NCBI RefSeq assembly: GCF_001050345.1
Contig: NZ_LFMW01000002.1
Coordinates: 310,001-374,000 of the forward strand
Source: Pseudomonas fildesensis
GTDB lineage: Bacteria > Pseudomonadota > Gammaproteobacteria > Pseudomonadales > Pseudomonadaceae
Direction of reading: 5' to 3'
DNA length: 64,000 bases
A program made the translations under genes and the position numbers. A model generated the notes under the pieces. That model was not told where the DNA came from. It saw nothing but the letters and a program-made list of their open reading frames with translations, and made no database searches. This document shows, in pieces, positions 32,987-42,137 of this stretch. Numbering within the stretch: the first letter of the stretch is position 1; every line of letters begins with the position of its first letter.

Positions 32987-34813
32987 ATGAGCCAACAGCA
33001 AAACGACATGATCACCTGGGGCATGCTGCTTCGGAAGGTGCCCACCATCGTGCGAGCCCTGCCACGCGTCGTGCGCGGCATGCGTGCCGCGAATGTCACC
33101 GATCCCGCGCAGCCTTGCGGCCTGGGCTGGCACTTCGAGCAAGCCGTCCTGCGCAACCCTCACGGCGCCGCGTTGTTGTACGGCGACAGCGTGCTCAGCT
33201 ACCAAGACGCCAACCAGCGCGCCAACCGTATCGCCCACCACTTGCACGCCCAGGGCATCGGCAAGGGCGACGTGGTGGCGCTGTTTATCGAAAACCGCCC
33301 CGAATTGCTCTTGAACGTGCTGGCCGTGGCCAAGCTGGGCGGCATCTGCGCCATGCTCAACACCTCGCAAACCCAGGCGGCGCTGGTGCACAGCCTGAAC
33401 CTGGTCAACCCGGTGGCGATCGTGGTGGGTGCGGAATTGGTGGCCGCCTACACGGCGGTGCGCGATCAGGTGCACATCCAGGCTGACCGAACCTGGTTCG
33501 TCGCCGATCAGCAGGGCAGCGCTGTGCCTGACGGCTATATCGACCTGATGGCAGCCAGCGCCGAGTGCTCGGTCGACAACCCCGCCAGCACCGCGCAGAT
33601 CTTCTTCAACGACCCCTGCTTCTATATCTACACCTCCGGCACCACGGGGCTGCCCAAGGCCGGCATCATGAAGCACGGCCGCTGGACTAAAACTGCCGTC
33701 AGCTTCGGCAGCATCGCGCTGGACATGGGCCCGGCCGACGTCTTGTATTGCACCCTGCCGCTGTACCACGCCACCGGCCTGTGTGTGTGCTGGGGCTCGG
33801 CGATTGTCGGCGCGTCGGGGTTCGCCATTCGCCGCAAATTCAGCGCCAGCCAGTTCTGGGACGACGCGCGCAAGTTCAAGGCAACCACCCTCGGTTATGT
33901 CGGTGAGCTGTGCCGCTACCTGCTCGACCAGCCACCCAGCGCACAGGACTGCGATAACCAGGTGACCAAGATGGTCGGCAATGGCCTGCGTCCAGGCGTC
34001 TGGGCGCAGTTCAAGCAACGCTATGGCGTCGAGCATGTCTGCGAACTGTACGCCGCCAGCGATGGCAATATCGGCTTCACCAACGTGCTGAATTTCGACA
34101 ACACCATCGGCTTTTGCCTGCAGCACTGGGCACTGGTGGACTACGTACACGACAGCGGTGAGCCGTTCCGTGGCAGTGATGGGTTCATGCGCAAAGTGCA
34201 AACGGGCGGGCAGGGCCTGTTGCTGGCCAGAATCGATGACAAGGCGCCCTTCGACGGCTACACCGACCCGGAAAAGAACCGCAAGGTGGTGCTCACCGAT
34301 GTCTTCGAAAAGGGCGACCGCTACTTCAATACCGGCGACTTGCTGCGCAGCATCGGCTTTGGCCATGCGCAATTTGTCGATCGCCTGGGGGATACCTATC
34401 GCTGGAAAGGCGAAAACGTTTCCACCACCGAAGTCGAGAACATCCTGCTGCAACACCCACAGATCGCCGAAGTGGTGGCCTATGGTGTCGAGATCGAAAA
34501 CACCAACGGCCGCGCCGGCATGGTCGCCATCACCCCGAGTGAATCCCTGGCCGCGCTGGATATGCGCGAGCTGCTGCAGTTCGCCCACGGCCAGTTGCCG
34601 CACTATGCAGTGCCGCTGTTCCTGCGGATCAAGGTGAAAATGGAAACCACCGGCACCTTCAAGTACCAGAAAGTGCGGCTCAAGGAGGAGGCGTTCGACC
34701 CGGACAAGGCGGGCAGCGATCCGGTGTTCGCCTGGCTGCCGGGCTCAGACAGTTATGTACCGGTCACTGGGCAATTGCTGGCGCAGATACAGGGGGGGCA
34801 GTTCCGTTATTGA
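32987..34813 (+). CDS. long-chain acyl-CoA synthetase (FATP type)
   Basis: 608 residues of the ANL adenylating superfamily. The AMP-binding motif YTSGTTGLPKAGIMKH, the LYHATGLCVCW region, the aspartate motif in YFNTGDLLRSIG and the GENVSTTEVENIL hinge are all present. The N-terminus (residues 1-60) and the HFEQ... start resemble the fatty-acid-transport-protein branch, which activates long or very long chain fatty acids at the membrane. ATG with GAGG-like CGTTCCTCC context; the ribosome site is weak. Confidence 0.9.
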   Translation: MSQQQNDMITWGMLLRKVPTIVRALPRVVRGMRAANVTDPAQPCGLGWHFEQAVLRNPHGAALLYGDSVLSYQDANQRANRIAHHLHAQGIGKGDVVALFIENRPELLLNVLAVAKLGGICAMLNTSQTQAALVHSLNLVNPVAIVVGAELVAAYTAVRDQVHIQADRTWFVADQQGSAVPDGYIDLMAASAECSVDNPASTAQIFFNDPCFYIYTSGTTGLPKAGIMKHGRWTKTAVSFGSIALDMGPADVLYCTLPLYHATGLCVCWGSAIVGASGFAIRRKFSASQFWDDARKFKATTLGYVGELCRYLLDQPPSAQDCDNQVTKMVGNGLRPGVWAQFKQRYGVEHVCELYAASDGNIGFTNVLNFDNTIGFCLQHWALVDYVHDSGEPFRGSDGFMRKVQTGGQGLLLARIDDKAPFDGYTDPEKNRKVVLTDVFEKGDRYFNTGDLLRSIGFGHAQFVDRLGDTYRWKGENVSTTEVENILLQHPQIAEVVAYGVEIENTNGRAGMVAITPSESLAALDMRELLQFAHGQLPHYAVPLFLRIKVKMETTGTFKYQKVRLKEEAFDPDKAGSDPVFAWLPGSDSYVPVTGQLLAQIQGGQFRY

Positions 34814-34923
34814 TTCTGGCTATGAATGCTTTTGACAAAAAAGCCATGACAGTGGGGAACTCCGTCGTGACACTGGGCACCTACTCTTCAGTCTAGAAGC
34901 CGCACCACACAAGGAGCCCCCAC

Positions 34924-35439
34924 ATGTCAGACCAAGCCAAACAAATGACCGAAGACGAAGCCGCCGAATTTGCCGAGCAGGTCTTCGACGTCGCCCGCAA
35001 AGGCGACGCTGCCATGCTCGCCGCGCTGCTGGCGAAGGGTTTGCCGCCCAACCTGCGTAACCACAATGGCGACACCCTGCTGATGCTCTCGGCCTACCAC
35101 GGCCACGACGAAGCGGTAAAAGTGCTGCTGGAATTCAAGGCCGACCCGCAGATCGCCAATGACAAGAACCAGCTACCGATTGCCGGCGCGGCGTTCAAAG
35201 GCAACCTGCCCGTGGTCAAGGCGCTGATCGACGGCGGCGCGCCGGTGGAAGGTGCATCCTCTGATGGCCGTACCGCCCTGATGATGGCAGCGATGTTCAA
35301 CCGCATTGAAATGGTCGAGTACCTGCTCAGCAAAGGCGCCAATCCCAAGGCCACCGATGCCCAGGGCGTGACGGCGCTGGGTGCTGCGCAGACCATGGGC
35401 GCGGTGGATACGGCGGCGTTGTTGCAGAAACTGGTGTAG
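34924..35439 (+). CDS. ankyrin-repeat protein
   Basis: 171 residues, no signal peptide. Four ankyrin repeats start near residues 43 (NHNGDTLLMLSAYHGHDEAV), 76 (NDKNQLPIAGAAFKGNLPVV), 109 (SSDGRTALMMAAMFNRIEMV) and 142 (DAQGVTALGAAQTMGAVDTA). Such proteins mediate protein contacts; in P. aeruginosa an ankyrin protein supports catalase KatB, but no catalase gene is adjacent here. AAGGAGC lies 7 bases upstream of the ATG. Confidence 0.9.
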   Translation: MSDQAKQMTEDEAAEFAEQVFDVARKGDAAMLAALLAKGLPPNLRNHNGDTLLMLSAYHGHDEAVKVLLEFKADPQIANDKNQLPIAGAAFKGNLPVVKALIDGGAPVEGASSDGRTALMMAAMFNRIEMVEYLLSKGANPKATDAQGVTALGAAQTMGAVDTAALLQKLV

Positions 35440-35480
35440 GCTACGCGCCCTCGAAAACCAGCCCGCCACAGGACCACCCC

Positions 35481-36011
35481 ATGAAAACCGCCCTCGTCGA
35501 ACTCATCAGTAAAATCAGCGCCGGCGTCATGGGCGATGACGAGGTGGCGCGCATCGCCGAGGAAGCTGCCCAGGCTTACGCCGACCCTGCGGCGTTTCTG
35601 GCGGCCAATCCGGACATCAACTACGACGACACCTTCCCCATCCCACTCGGTGAGTGGATCGTCGTAGGCAGCCTGCCGGATACTGCGCTGTTCCAGACCG
35701 ACACCTATGGCGACCTGTTTGCGCAAATCGTTGCCTCGTTCGGCCCCGGCGTGGCGTTCAACCTTAAACCCAAGCAACTGGCCAAGACTGACGCCCTCAC
35801 CGCGCTCAATCGCATCCAGATCCAGATGAGCGCCCTGAGCCCGGAAGACGGCGGCTACGTGCTGGTGAACTTCAGCCAGCCACTGGATGACGAGATCCAG
35901 GCCGTTTTGGTGTACGGCAATGACCTGCCGCGCGTGCTGGAACTGTGCGCAGAAGTCGGTATCAAGGGCGAACCGTCCCTCGAAGCCCTGCGCATCGCCG
36001 TACACGTCTGA
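35481..36011 (+). CDS. conserved hypothetical protein
   Basis: 176 residues, soluble, acidic (MKTALVELISKISAGVMGDD...). I recognise no named domain. It has ordered alpha/beta-like composition and good codon usage, and starts 41 bases after the ankyrin gene, suggesting co-transcription. Function unknown. Confidence 0.75.
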   Translation: MKTALVELISKISAGVMGDDEVARIAEEAAQAYADPAAFLAANPDINYDDTFPIPLGEWIVVGSLPDTALFQTDTYGDLFAQIVASFGPGVAFNLKPKQLAKTDALTALNRIQIQMSALSPEDGGYVLVNFSQPLDDEIQAVLVYGNDLPRVLELCAEVGIKGEPSLEALRIAVHV

Positions 36012-36078
36012 AATAAAACGGAACCCAGGCCAAGGCTGACTATCCTACAAGGGCATGCCCTCACTTAGGAGCAACACC

Positions 36079-36270
36079 ATGGGTTCTACTTTTAATGGTC
36101 TGATCGGGTTGATCATCCTGGCGCTGGATATCTGGGCGATCATCAACGTGTTCAAAAGCGGTGCGAGCACCGGTGCCAAGGTGTTGTGGATTCTGCTGAT
36201 CCTGCTGTTGCCAGTGCTGGGCCTGATCATCTGGGCGATTGCCGGGCCTCGGGGCAACGTGCGGATTTGA
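36079..36270 (+). CDS. PLDc_N-domain small membrane protein
   Basis: 63 residues from the ATG at 36079 (MGSTFNGLIGLIILALDIWA), with AGGAGC 7 bases upstream. Two hydrophobic helices (IILALDIWAIINVF and VLWILLILLLPVLGLIIWAI) match the phospholipase-D-nuclease N-terminal (PLDc_N) region found alone in many small bacterial membrane proteins. Often stress-induced; role not known. Confidence 0.8.
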   Translation: MGSTFNGLIGLIILALDIWAIINVFKSGASTGAKVLWILLILLLPVLGLIIWAIAGPRGNVRI

Positions 36271-36617
36271 CCGCCCCTTCAATTTGGCGAGGGCACAGTT
36301 AATGTGGGAGGGCGCAAGCCCCTCCCACATTAACTGGTGCCGTGCTCCAGAGTTTTATGTATCGAAATATTCGCTGCACAAAATTTTCACATCCCATCCA
36401 AGACAATTCGCCGGCTTTATTTTCCTGCCAAAGGCTCTATCTCAAGCGCCATTGAAGGCAGGGCAGCGGGACACGTTCAGTAATTAATGGCGTTGCCCGC
36501 ATTGATCGGGCACCATTTGCGCCACCGCGTTAACCGCCTACCCCAGCCAGCCTGGGCGAGGGACGGACGCCACTGCATTATTTCGCAACTTAAACTTCCA
36601 ATGGGTCCTGAAACGAC
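36271..36617. promoter_or_regulatory. 347-base gap before the LTA-synthase-family gene
   Basis: It contains a single REP palindrome (36296-36336) at its left end, then a leader with several short GC-rich inverted stretches (e.g. GGGCAACGCC region near 36490). The large downstream gene has no strong ribosome site. No coding frame is credible. Confidence 0.45.
36296..36336. repeat. single REP palindrome (TGTGGGAGG family)
   Basis: CAGTTAATGTGGGAGGG, loop CGCAAGC, CCCTCCCACATTAACTG: arms of 17 bases pair perfectly. Confidence 0.9.
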
Positions 36618-38705
36618 ATGGCAAACCCGGACGCCCTGAGTCAGCAGCGAGCTTCTAATCGCCTGCTGCAACCGACCGTCAAATCCCATCTGGCATACAC
36701 GCTGCTTTGCGCACTGGTCATGATGGTGATGTTCTCCCTGCTGCGCCTGGCGCTGCTGGTGTACAACCGCGAGATGATCCTCGACACGCCGGCCTCGACC
36801 TTCCTGGAAGCGTTCGCCAACGGCCTGCGCCTTGACCTGCGCCTGGTGGTGTACCTGCTCATTCCCCTGCTGCTGGCATTGTTCAGCGTACGGGCGATGG
36901 CGGCGCGCGGGTTCTTCCGTTTCTGGCTGACCGTTGCGTCCAGCATCGCGCTGTTCCTGGGCCTGATGGAGATGGACTTCTACCGCGAATTCCACCAGCG
37001 CCTCAACGGCCTGGTCTTCCAGTACGTGAAGGAAGACCCGAAAACCGTGATGAGCATGCTCTGGTACGGTTTCCCGGTGGTGCGTTACCTGCTGGCCTGG
37101 GCCGTGGGCACGCTGATCCTGAGCATTGCCTTCAAAGGCGCCGACCGCGCGACGCGCCCACGCGGCCCGTTCAGCGGCGGCAGCATCAGCACCCGCCAGG
37201 TGGCGCCGTGGTATTCGCGCATCGCGGTGTTCGTGGTCTGCCTGCTGATCGCTGTCGTCGCCGCCCGTGGCACCCTGCGCCAGGGCCCGCCGCTGCGTTG
37301 GGGTGACGTCTACACCACCGACTCGAACTTCGCCAACCAGTTGGGCCTCAATGGCACGCTGTCGTTGATCGGTGCCGCCAAGGCACGCTTCTCCGAGCAT
37401 CGCACCAACGTGTGGAAAGCCACGCTGGAGCAGCCTCTGGCCACCCAGACCGTGCGCGACATGCTGGTGCTGCCGTCGGAAAAACTGGTGGATGCCGACA
37501 CCGCTGCCGTGCGCCGTGATTTCACACCGCCGGCCGAGAAAACCCTGCCGATCAAGAACGTCGTCGTGATCCTGATGGAAAGCTTCGCCGGTCACTCGGT
37601 GGGCGCATTGGGTCGCCCAGGCAACATCACGCCATACTTCGACAAACTGTCCAAGGAAGGCCTGCTGTTCGACCGTTTCTTCTCCAACGGCACCCACACC
37701 CACCAGGGTATGTTTGCCACCATGGCCTGCTTCCCGAACCTGCCGGGTTTCGAATACCTGATGCAGACCCCGGAAGGCAGCCACAAGCTGTCGGGCCTGC
37801 CGCAGTTGCTCAGTGCGCGCAAGTTTGATGACGTGTACGTCTACAACGGCGACTTCGCCTGGGACAACCAGTCGGGCTTCTTCAGCAACCAGGGCATGAC
37901 CAACTTCATCGGCCGTAACGACTTCGTCGACCCGGTGTTCTCCGATCCGACCTGGGGTGTGTCCGACCAGGACATGTTCAACCGTGGCCTGCAAGAGTTG
38001 AAAGCCCGTGAAGGCGGCAAGCCGTTCTACGCGCTGCTGCAAACCCTGTCCAACCACACGCCGTACGCGCTGCCGAACCCGTTGCCGGTGGATAAAGTCA
38101 CTGGCCGTGGCAGCCTCGACGAGCATTTGACCGCCATGCGCTACTCCGACTGGGCCCTGGGCCAGTTCTTTGAAAAGGCCCGCAAGGAGCCGTATTTCAA
38201 GGAAACCCTGTTCGTGATCGTGGGTGACCACGGTTTCGGCAACGAGCAGCAGATCACCGAGATGGACCTGGGCCGCTTCAACGTGCCGATGCTGATGATC
38301 GCACCGGGCATGCAGGAGAAGTTCGGCGAGCGTGACCACACCGTGGGCACCCAGATCGACATCGTGCCGACCATCATGGGCCGTCTCGGTGGCGACACCT
38401 TGCACCAGTGCTGGGGCCGTGACCTGCTGAACCTGCCGGAAGGCGACAAGGGCTTCGGCGTGATCAAACCGTCGGGCAGCGACCAGACCGTGGCCTTGCT
38501 CACGGGTGACCGCGTGCTGGTACTGCCTAAGGAAATGCCTCCGAAGTTGTGGGAATACGAGCTGGGCGCTAACCCGACCGGTAAAGTCATTCCAGAATCG
38601 CCGGACGAGGCTGCGTTGAAGCAGAAACTCGAGTCGTTCCTACAGACCGCCACCAAGAGTCTGTTGGATAACACCGCAGGCGTGGTAGACGGTAAGCCGG
38701 ACTAA
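36618..38705 (+). CDS. LTA-synthase/phosphoglycerol-transferase family membrane sulfatase-fold enzyme
   Basis: 695 residues. Five N-terminal membrane helices (to ~residue 220) are followed by a periplasmic alkaline-phosphatase/sulfatase-fold domain: NVVVILMESFAGHSVGALG (metal Asp/Glu region), FFSNGTHTHQGMFATMACFP with the nucleophile Thr, and LFVIVGDHGFGN with metal Asp-His. Gram-negative homologues transfer phosphoglycerol or phosphoethanolamine groups to envelope glycans; the exact acceptor is unknown. A terminator follows immediately. Confidence 0.88.
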   Translation: MANPDALSQQRASNRLLQPTVKSHLAYTLLCALVMMVMFSLLRLALLVYNREMILDTPASTFLEAFANGLRLDLRLVVYLLIPLLLALFSVRAMAARGFFRFWLTVASSIALFLGLMEMDFYREFHQRLNGLVFQYVKEDPKTVMSMLWYGFPVVRYLLAWAVGTLILSIAFKGADRATRPRGPFSGGSISTRQVAPWYSRIAVFVVCLLIAVVAARGTLRQGPPLRWGDVYTTDSNFANQLGLNGTLSLIGAAKARFSEHRTNVWKATLEQPLATQTVRDMLVLPSEKLVDADTAAVRRDFTPPAEKTLPIKNVVVILMESFAGHSVGALGRPGNITPYFDKLSKEGLLFDRFFSNGTHTHQGMFATMACFPNLPGFEYLMQTPEGSHKLSGLPQLLSARKFDDVYVYNGDFAWDNQSGFFSNQGMTNFIGRNDFVDPVFSDPTWGVSDQDMFNRGLQELKAREGGKPFYALLQTLSNHTPYALPNPLPVDKVTGRGSLDEHLTAMRYSDWALGQFFEKARKEPYFKETLFVIVGDHGFGNEQQITEMDLGRFNVPMLMIAPGMQEKFGERDHTVGTQIDIVPTIMGRLGGDTLHQCWGRDLLNLPEGDKGFGVIKPSGSDQTVALLTGDRVLVLPKEMPPKLWEYELGANPTGKVIPESPDEAALKQKLESFLQTATKSLLDNTAGVVDGKPD

Positions 38706-38717
38706 TTGACCGGCAAT

Positions 38718-38750
38718 AAAAAAGAGGCCTTCTAGAAGGCCTCTTTTTTT
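38718..38750 (+). terminator. intrinsic terminator after the LTA-synthase-family gene
   Basis: AAAGAGGCCTTCTAGAAGGCCTCTTT is a perfect palindrome followed by a T-run to 38750. Confidence 0.92.
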
Positions 38751-38764
38751 GCTTTTTTTTCTAC

Positions 38765-38864
38765 TGTAGGAGCGAGCTTGCTCGCGAAAATCTCAAGATC
38801 AACCCGTTAAATCAGACACACCGCGTCATCGTCAACGACCCTCGCGGGCAAGCCCACTCCTGCA
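38765..38864. repeat. REPIN-like pair (TGTAGGAGCGAG family), degenerate right end
   Basis: The left end TGTAGGAGCGAGCTTGCTCG is intact; the right end CTCGCGGGCAAGCCCACTCCTGCA has several substitutions. Confidence 0.8.
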
Positions 38865-38875
38865 TAACGGCAGCT

Positions 38876-39028
38876 TTAAATCTTGCCGAGCAACAGCAGC
38901 ACCAGCAGAACAACCAGTACAACACCGAGGATACCCGACGGACCATAACCCCAGCTGCGCGAGTGCGGGAATACTGGCAGACCGCCGACCAGCAGGAGTA
39001 TCAGGATGATAATTAGAATGAGGCTCAT
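38876..39028 (-). CDS. DUF3309-family 50-residue membrane protein
   Basis: Reading the minus strand from an ATG at 39028 gives 50 residues: MSLILIIILILLLVGGLPVF, then HSRSWGYGPSGILGVVLVVL and LVLLLLGKI, ending TAA. The two hydrophobic segments flanking a HSRSWGYGPSG turn are typical of DUF3309 proteins. AAGGAA lies 8 bases upstream. It is very short but the composition and family match are convincing. Function unknown; homologues are often general-stress induced. Confidence 0.8.
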   Translation of the reverse strand: MSLILIIILILLLVGGLPVFPHSRSWGYGPSGILGVVLVVLLVLLLLGKI

Positions 39029-39359
39029 AGTTTTATTTCCTTATAGGCCTTCTGCAAGGACTGGTTGTTTAACGTTAGGCCCGTCATTTTAAATGCGGAC
39101 GCCCTAACAACTCCGACTGTGCCACTTCGCAGAAAATTCCCTGTTTTTTTAAAGCATTTTGCAGTGGCGCTTATTTCTTTTAATGCCGTCGCAATGACTC
39201 TGGGTTAGTTGAAAAAGATTGAACTTAGGCTATACGCAGGCATCCGACCGGGCCCACGGTTTGCCTGGGGCATTCATCAATCTGATGGTGCGTGGGTGTA
39301 GGAAAAACCTTCGCTACACTGCCGATCACTTCTTCGTTGAACCACAAGGCTACTTTCCT
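39029..39359. promoter_or_regulatory. 331-base AT-rich divergent region between DUF3309 and SDR genes
   Basis: The probable DUF3309 promoter lies on the left and the SDR promoter on the right. A small inverted repeat GTTAGG ... CCTAAC spans about 39075-39110. The SDR reading frame is open through 39219 but those upstream codons lack family similarity. Confidence 0.45.
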
Positions 39360-40175
39360 ATGCAAAATCGCATGATGATCACTGGCGCCGGGTCCGGCCT
39401 GGGTCGTGAAATCGCTCTGCGCTGGGCCCGCGAGGGTTGGCAGTTGGCCTTGTCGGACGTCAGTGAGCCCGGCTTGCAGGAAACCCTCAAACAAGTGCGC
39501 GAGGCGGGTGGCGATGGTTTTATCCAACGCTGTGACGTACGCGACTACAGCCAGCTCACGGCCTTCGCCCAGGCCTGTGAGGTGAAGCTGGGTGGCATTG
39601 ATGTGATCGTCAACAACGCCGGTGTAGCCTCGGGTGGGTTCTTCGCCGAGTTGTCCCTGGAAGACTGGGACTGGCAGATCGCAATCAACTTGATGGGCGT
39701 GGTCAAGGGGTGCAAGGCGTTCCTGCCGCTGCTGGAAAAGAGTAAGGGCCGCATCATCAACATCGCCTCGATGGCGGCGCTGATGCAGGGGCCGGCCATG
39801 AGCAACTACAACGTGGCCAAGGCGGGCGTGGTGGCGTTGTCCGAGAGTCTGCTGGTGGAGCTCAAGCAGCAGCAAGTGGGCGTGCATGTGGTGTGCCCGT
39901 CGTTTTTCCAGACCAACCTGCTGGACTCGTTTCGCGGGCCGACCCCGGCGATGAAAGCGCAGGTGGGCAAGTTGCTGGAGAGTTCGCCGATTTCGGCTGC
40001 GGACATTGCCGATTACATTTACCAGCGGGTGGCGCAAGGAGAGTTCATGATTTTGCCCCATGAGCAGGGCCGGATGGCGTGGGCGTTGAAGCAGAAGAAT
40101 CCGCAGTTGTTATATGACGAGATGACCATGATGGCCGACAAGATGCGCGCCAAGGCGCAGACGGTCAAAGCCTGA
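39360..40175 (+). CDS. short-chain dehydrogenase/reductase
   Basis: 271 residues from the ATG at 39360 (MQNRMMITGAGSGLGREIAL). NAD(P)-binding TGAGSGLG, the NNAG motif (VIVNNAGVASGGF), catalytic Ser in INIASMAALMQGP and YXXXK in SNYNVAKAGVVALS are intact. The C-terminus (EQGRMAWALKQKNPQLLYDE) is like SDRs annotated in lipid or alcohol metabolism; substrate unknown. Confidence 0.9.
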   Translation: MQNRMMITGAGSGLGREIALRWAREGWQLALSDVSEPGLQETLKQVREAGGDGFIQRCDVRDYSQLTAFAQACEVKLGGIDVIVNNAGVASGGFFAELSLEDWDWQIAINLMGVVKGCKAFLPLLEKSKGRIINIASMAALMQGPAMSNYNVAKAGVVALSESLLVELKQQQVGVHVVCPSFFQTNLLDSFRGPTPAMKAQVGKLLESSPISAADIADYIYQRVAQGEFMILPHEQGRMAWALKQKNPQLLYDEMTMMADKMRAKAQTVKA

Positions 40176-40320
40176 CCGAGTCAGGCGCCGACTTGTGCTC
40201 GGGTCTGTCAGGTAAATTACCTATCCGTGTAGGTGCTGCCTGTTTTCATCGCAAGCCATTGCTGCCTCACTACCCAATCACGCATGGTCGAGGTCCTGTC
40301 ACTCCAGAAGGACACCCGCC

Positions 40321-40524
40321 ATGCTGGTCTTAAGCCGCGCTGTAGGCGAAACCATCTCGATAGGCGATGACATCGCCTTGCACATTCTCGAACTGAACGG
40401 CACCCAGATCAAATTCGGCATCGACGCGCCGCTGGACGTCAAGGTGCACCGCGCCGAGGTGTATCAGAAAATCCTCGAGCACCAAGGCGCCGCCACCTAC
40501 CCAGTCCCCGTGCCTAATCCCTGA
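40321..40524 (+). CDS. CsrA/RsmA-family RNA-binding regulator
   Basis: 67 residues ([20 protein letters not shown]...). The key RNA-binding positions, Leu4/Arg6 in LVLSR and Arg44 in [10 protein letters not shown], are conserved. The tail is longer and Pro-rich (YPVPVPNP) compared with RsmA. CsrA dimers bind GGA motifs at ribosome sites; its own leader contains AGAAGGACACC just before the ATG, so autoregulation is possible. It is encoded alone, away from the alanyl-tRNA synthetase/aspartokinase context of the main copy, so it is probably an additional paralogue. Confidence 0.9.
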   Translation: MLVLSRAVGETISIGDDIALHILELNGTQIKFGIDAPLDVKVHRAEVYQKILEHQGAATYPVPVPNP

Positions 40525-40533
40525 GCAACGGTA

Positions 40534-40761
40534 TTAGTCAAACAGATGCTTGGGCACATCGTGCTTGAGCATCAATTGGCATTGCTCGCTGTCAGGATCG
40601 AACACAATCAGCGCCTGGCCCTTGGTCAGCGCCTGGCGCACCCGCAGTACGCGGGTTTCCAGGGGCGTGTCATCGCCGTTGTCGGTGCCGTCGCGGGTGA
40701 CGAAGTCTTCGATGAGGCGGGTCAGGGTGTCGACTTCAAGTGCGTCGTAGGGAATCAGCAT
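40534..40761 (-). CDS. YheU-family protein
   Basis: 75 residues (MLIPYDALEVDTLTRLIEDF, VTRDGTDNG, and LETRVLRVRQALTKGQALIV). Matches the YheU/UPF0270 family of small conserved proteins of unknown function. It is convergent with the CsrA-family gene, with 9 bases between stops. Confidence 0.88.
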   Translation of the reverse strand: MLIPYDALEVDTLTRLIEDFVTRDGTDNGDDTPLETRVLRVRQALTKGQALIVFDPDSEQCQLMLKHDVPKHLFD

Positions 40762-40835
40762 ACAAGCCTCAGGTGATGGATCCCGGCGATGCTACTGCGC
40801 CGGGACCCTTGTTGCCAGTATCAGGGTTGCCAGTA

Positions 40836-42014
40836 TCAGGACTTGTTGCCCACCAGGCTGTCCACCGACGGCACGCGTGTGTCGCTCTCCATCTGCGTTT
40901 CGTGCTCAATCTGATGGCTGAACCGGTCCAGTGAACCCTTGGCCGGTTGCGCATCGCTGGCGAATACCGGCGGGCTGAGGATATACGCGCCCAACAGGCG
41001 GCTCAGTGCGGCCAGGCTGTCGATATGCGTGCGCTCATACCCATGAGTCGCATCGCAACCAAACGCCAGCAGGGCCGTGCGAATGTCGTGGCCCGCGGTC
41101 ACGGCAGAGTGAGCATCGCTGAAGTAATACCGGAACAGATCGCGGCGCACCGGCAGGTCGTTATCCGACGCCAGGCGCAGCAGGTGGCGGGACAGGTGAT
41201 AGTCATACGGCCCGCCGGAATCCTGCATCGCCACGCTTACCGCATGTTCGCTGGAGTGTTGGCCGGGTGCGACCGGGGCGATGTCGATGCCGACGAATTC
41301 ACTGACATCCCATGGCAGGGCGGCTGCTGCGCCACTGCCGGTTTCTTCGGTAATGGTGAACAACGGGTGGCAGTCGATCAGCAGCGGTTCGCCGCTGTCG
41401 ATGATCGCCTTGAGTGCGGCGAGCAGGGCGGCGACACCGGCTTTATCGTCCAGGTGACGCGCGCTGATATGCCCGCTCTCGGTGAACTCGGGCAGTGGGT
41501 CAAACGCCACATAGTCGCCGATGCCGATGCCCAGGGAATCGCAATCGGCGCGGGTTGCGCAGTAAGCGTCCAGGCGCAGCTCCACGTGGTCCCAGCTCAC
41601 CGGCATTTCATCCACGGCGGTGTTGAACGCGTGCCCGGAGGCCATCAACGGCAACACGCTGCCACGGATCACGCCGTTGTCGGTGAACAGGCTGACACGG
41701 CTGCCTTCGGCAAAACGGCTCGACCAGCAGCCCACGGGGGCGAGGGTCAAGCGGCCGTTGTCCTTGATCGCGCGCACGGCAGCGCCGATGGTGTCCAGGT
41801 GCGCCGACACGGCGCGGTCAGGGCTGTTTTTCTGGCCCTTGAGGGTGGCGCGAATGGTGCCGCGCCGGGTCATTTCAAATGGGATGCCGAGCTCTTCCAG
41901 GCGTTCGGCGACGTAGCGCACGATGGTGTCGGTAAACCCGGTGGGGCTGGGAATGGCGAGCATTTCCAGCAGCACTTTTTGCAGGTAGTTGAGATCCGGT
42001 TCGGGGATGGTCAT
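40836..42014 (-). CDS. osmoprotectant NAGGN system M42-family peptidase
   Basis: 392 residues from the ATG at 42014 (MTIPEPDLNYLQKVLLEMLA). M42 glutamyl-aminopeptidase-like metal sites are visible: SAHLDTIGA (His-X-Asp), ARHLDDKAGVAALLAALKA, FTITEETGSGAAAA (Glu-Glu) and SDAHSAVTAG. The gene is the standard third member of the NAGGN locus, suggesting turnover of the dipeptide. A REP palindrome lies between it and ngg. Confidence 0.9.
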   Translation of the reverse strand: MTIPEPDLNYLQKVLLEMLAIPSPTGFTDTIVRYVAERLEELGIPFEMTRRGTIRATLKGQKNSPDRAVSAHLDTIGAAVRAIKDNGRLTLAPVGCWSSRFAEGSRVSLFTDNGVIRGSVLPLMASGHAFNTAVDEMPVSWDHVELRLDAYCATRADCDSLGIGIGDYVAFDPLPEFTESGHISARHLDDKAGVAALLAALKAIIDSGEPLLIDCHPLFTITEETGSGAAAALPWDVSEFVGIDIAPVAPGQHSSEHAVSVAMQDSGGPYDYHLSRHLLRLASDNDLPVRRDLFRYYFSDAHSAVTAGHDIRTALLAFGCDATHGYERTHIDSLAALSRLLGAYILSPPVFASDAQPAKGSLDRFSHQIEHETQMESDTRVPSVDSLVGNKS

Positions 42015-42063
42015 AAAGGTTCCCTTTAGTTGCAAGCTTTGAGCTACAAGCTTCAAGTTGGGC

Positions 42064-42094
42064 GATCGTTCCCACGCGGAGCGTGGGAACGATC
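42064..42094. repeat. single REP palindrome (CGTTCCCACGC family)
   Basis: GATCGTTCCCACGC, short loop, GCGTGGGAACGATC: 14-base perfect arms. It is flanked by short degenerate AAGCTT/CAAGCTTC-type repeats (42030-42055 and 42105-42125). Confidence 0.88.
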
Positions 42095-42137
42095 AGTGTC
42101 TCGCTTTAGCTTGAAGCTTGCGGCTTGGGACTAGTAG

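Noticed and set aside
36477..38405. 642-codon minus-strand frame opposite the LTA-synthase-family gene
   Set aside because: Antisense shadow; the plus-strand frame carries sulfatase-fold motifs and a terminator.
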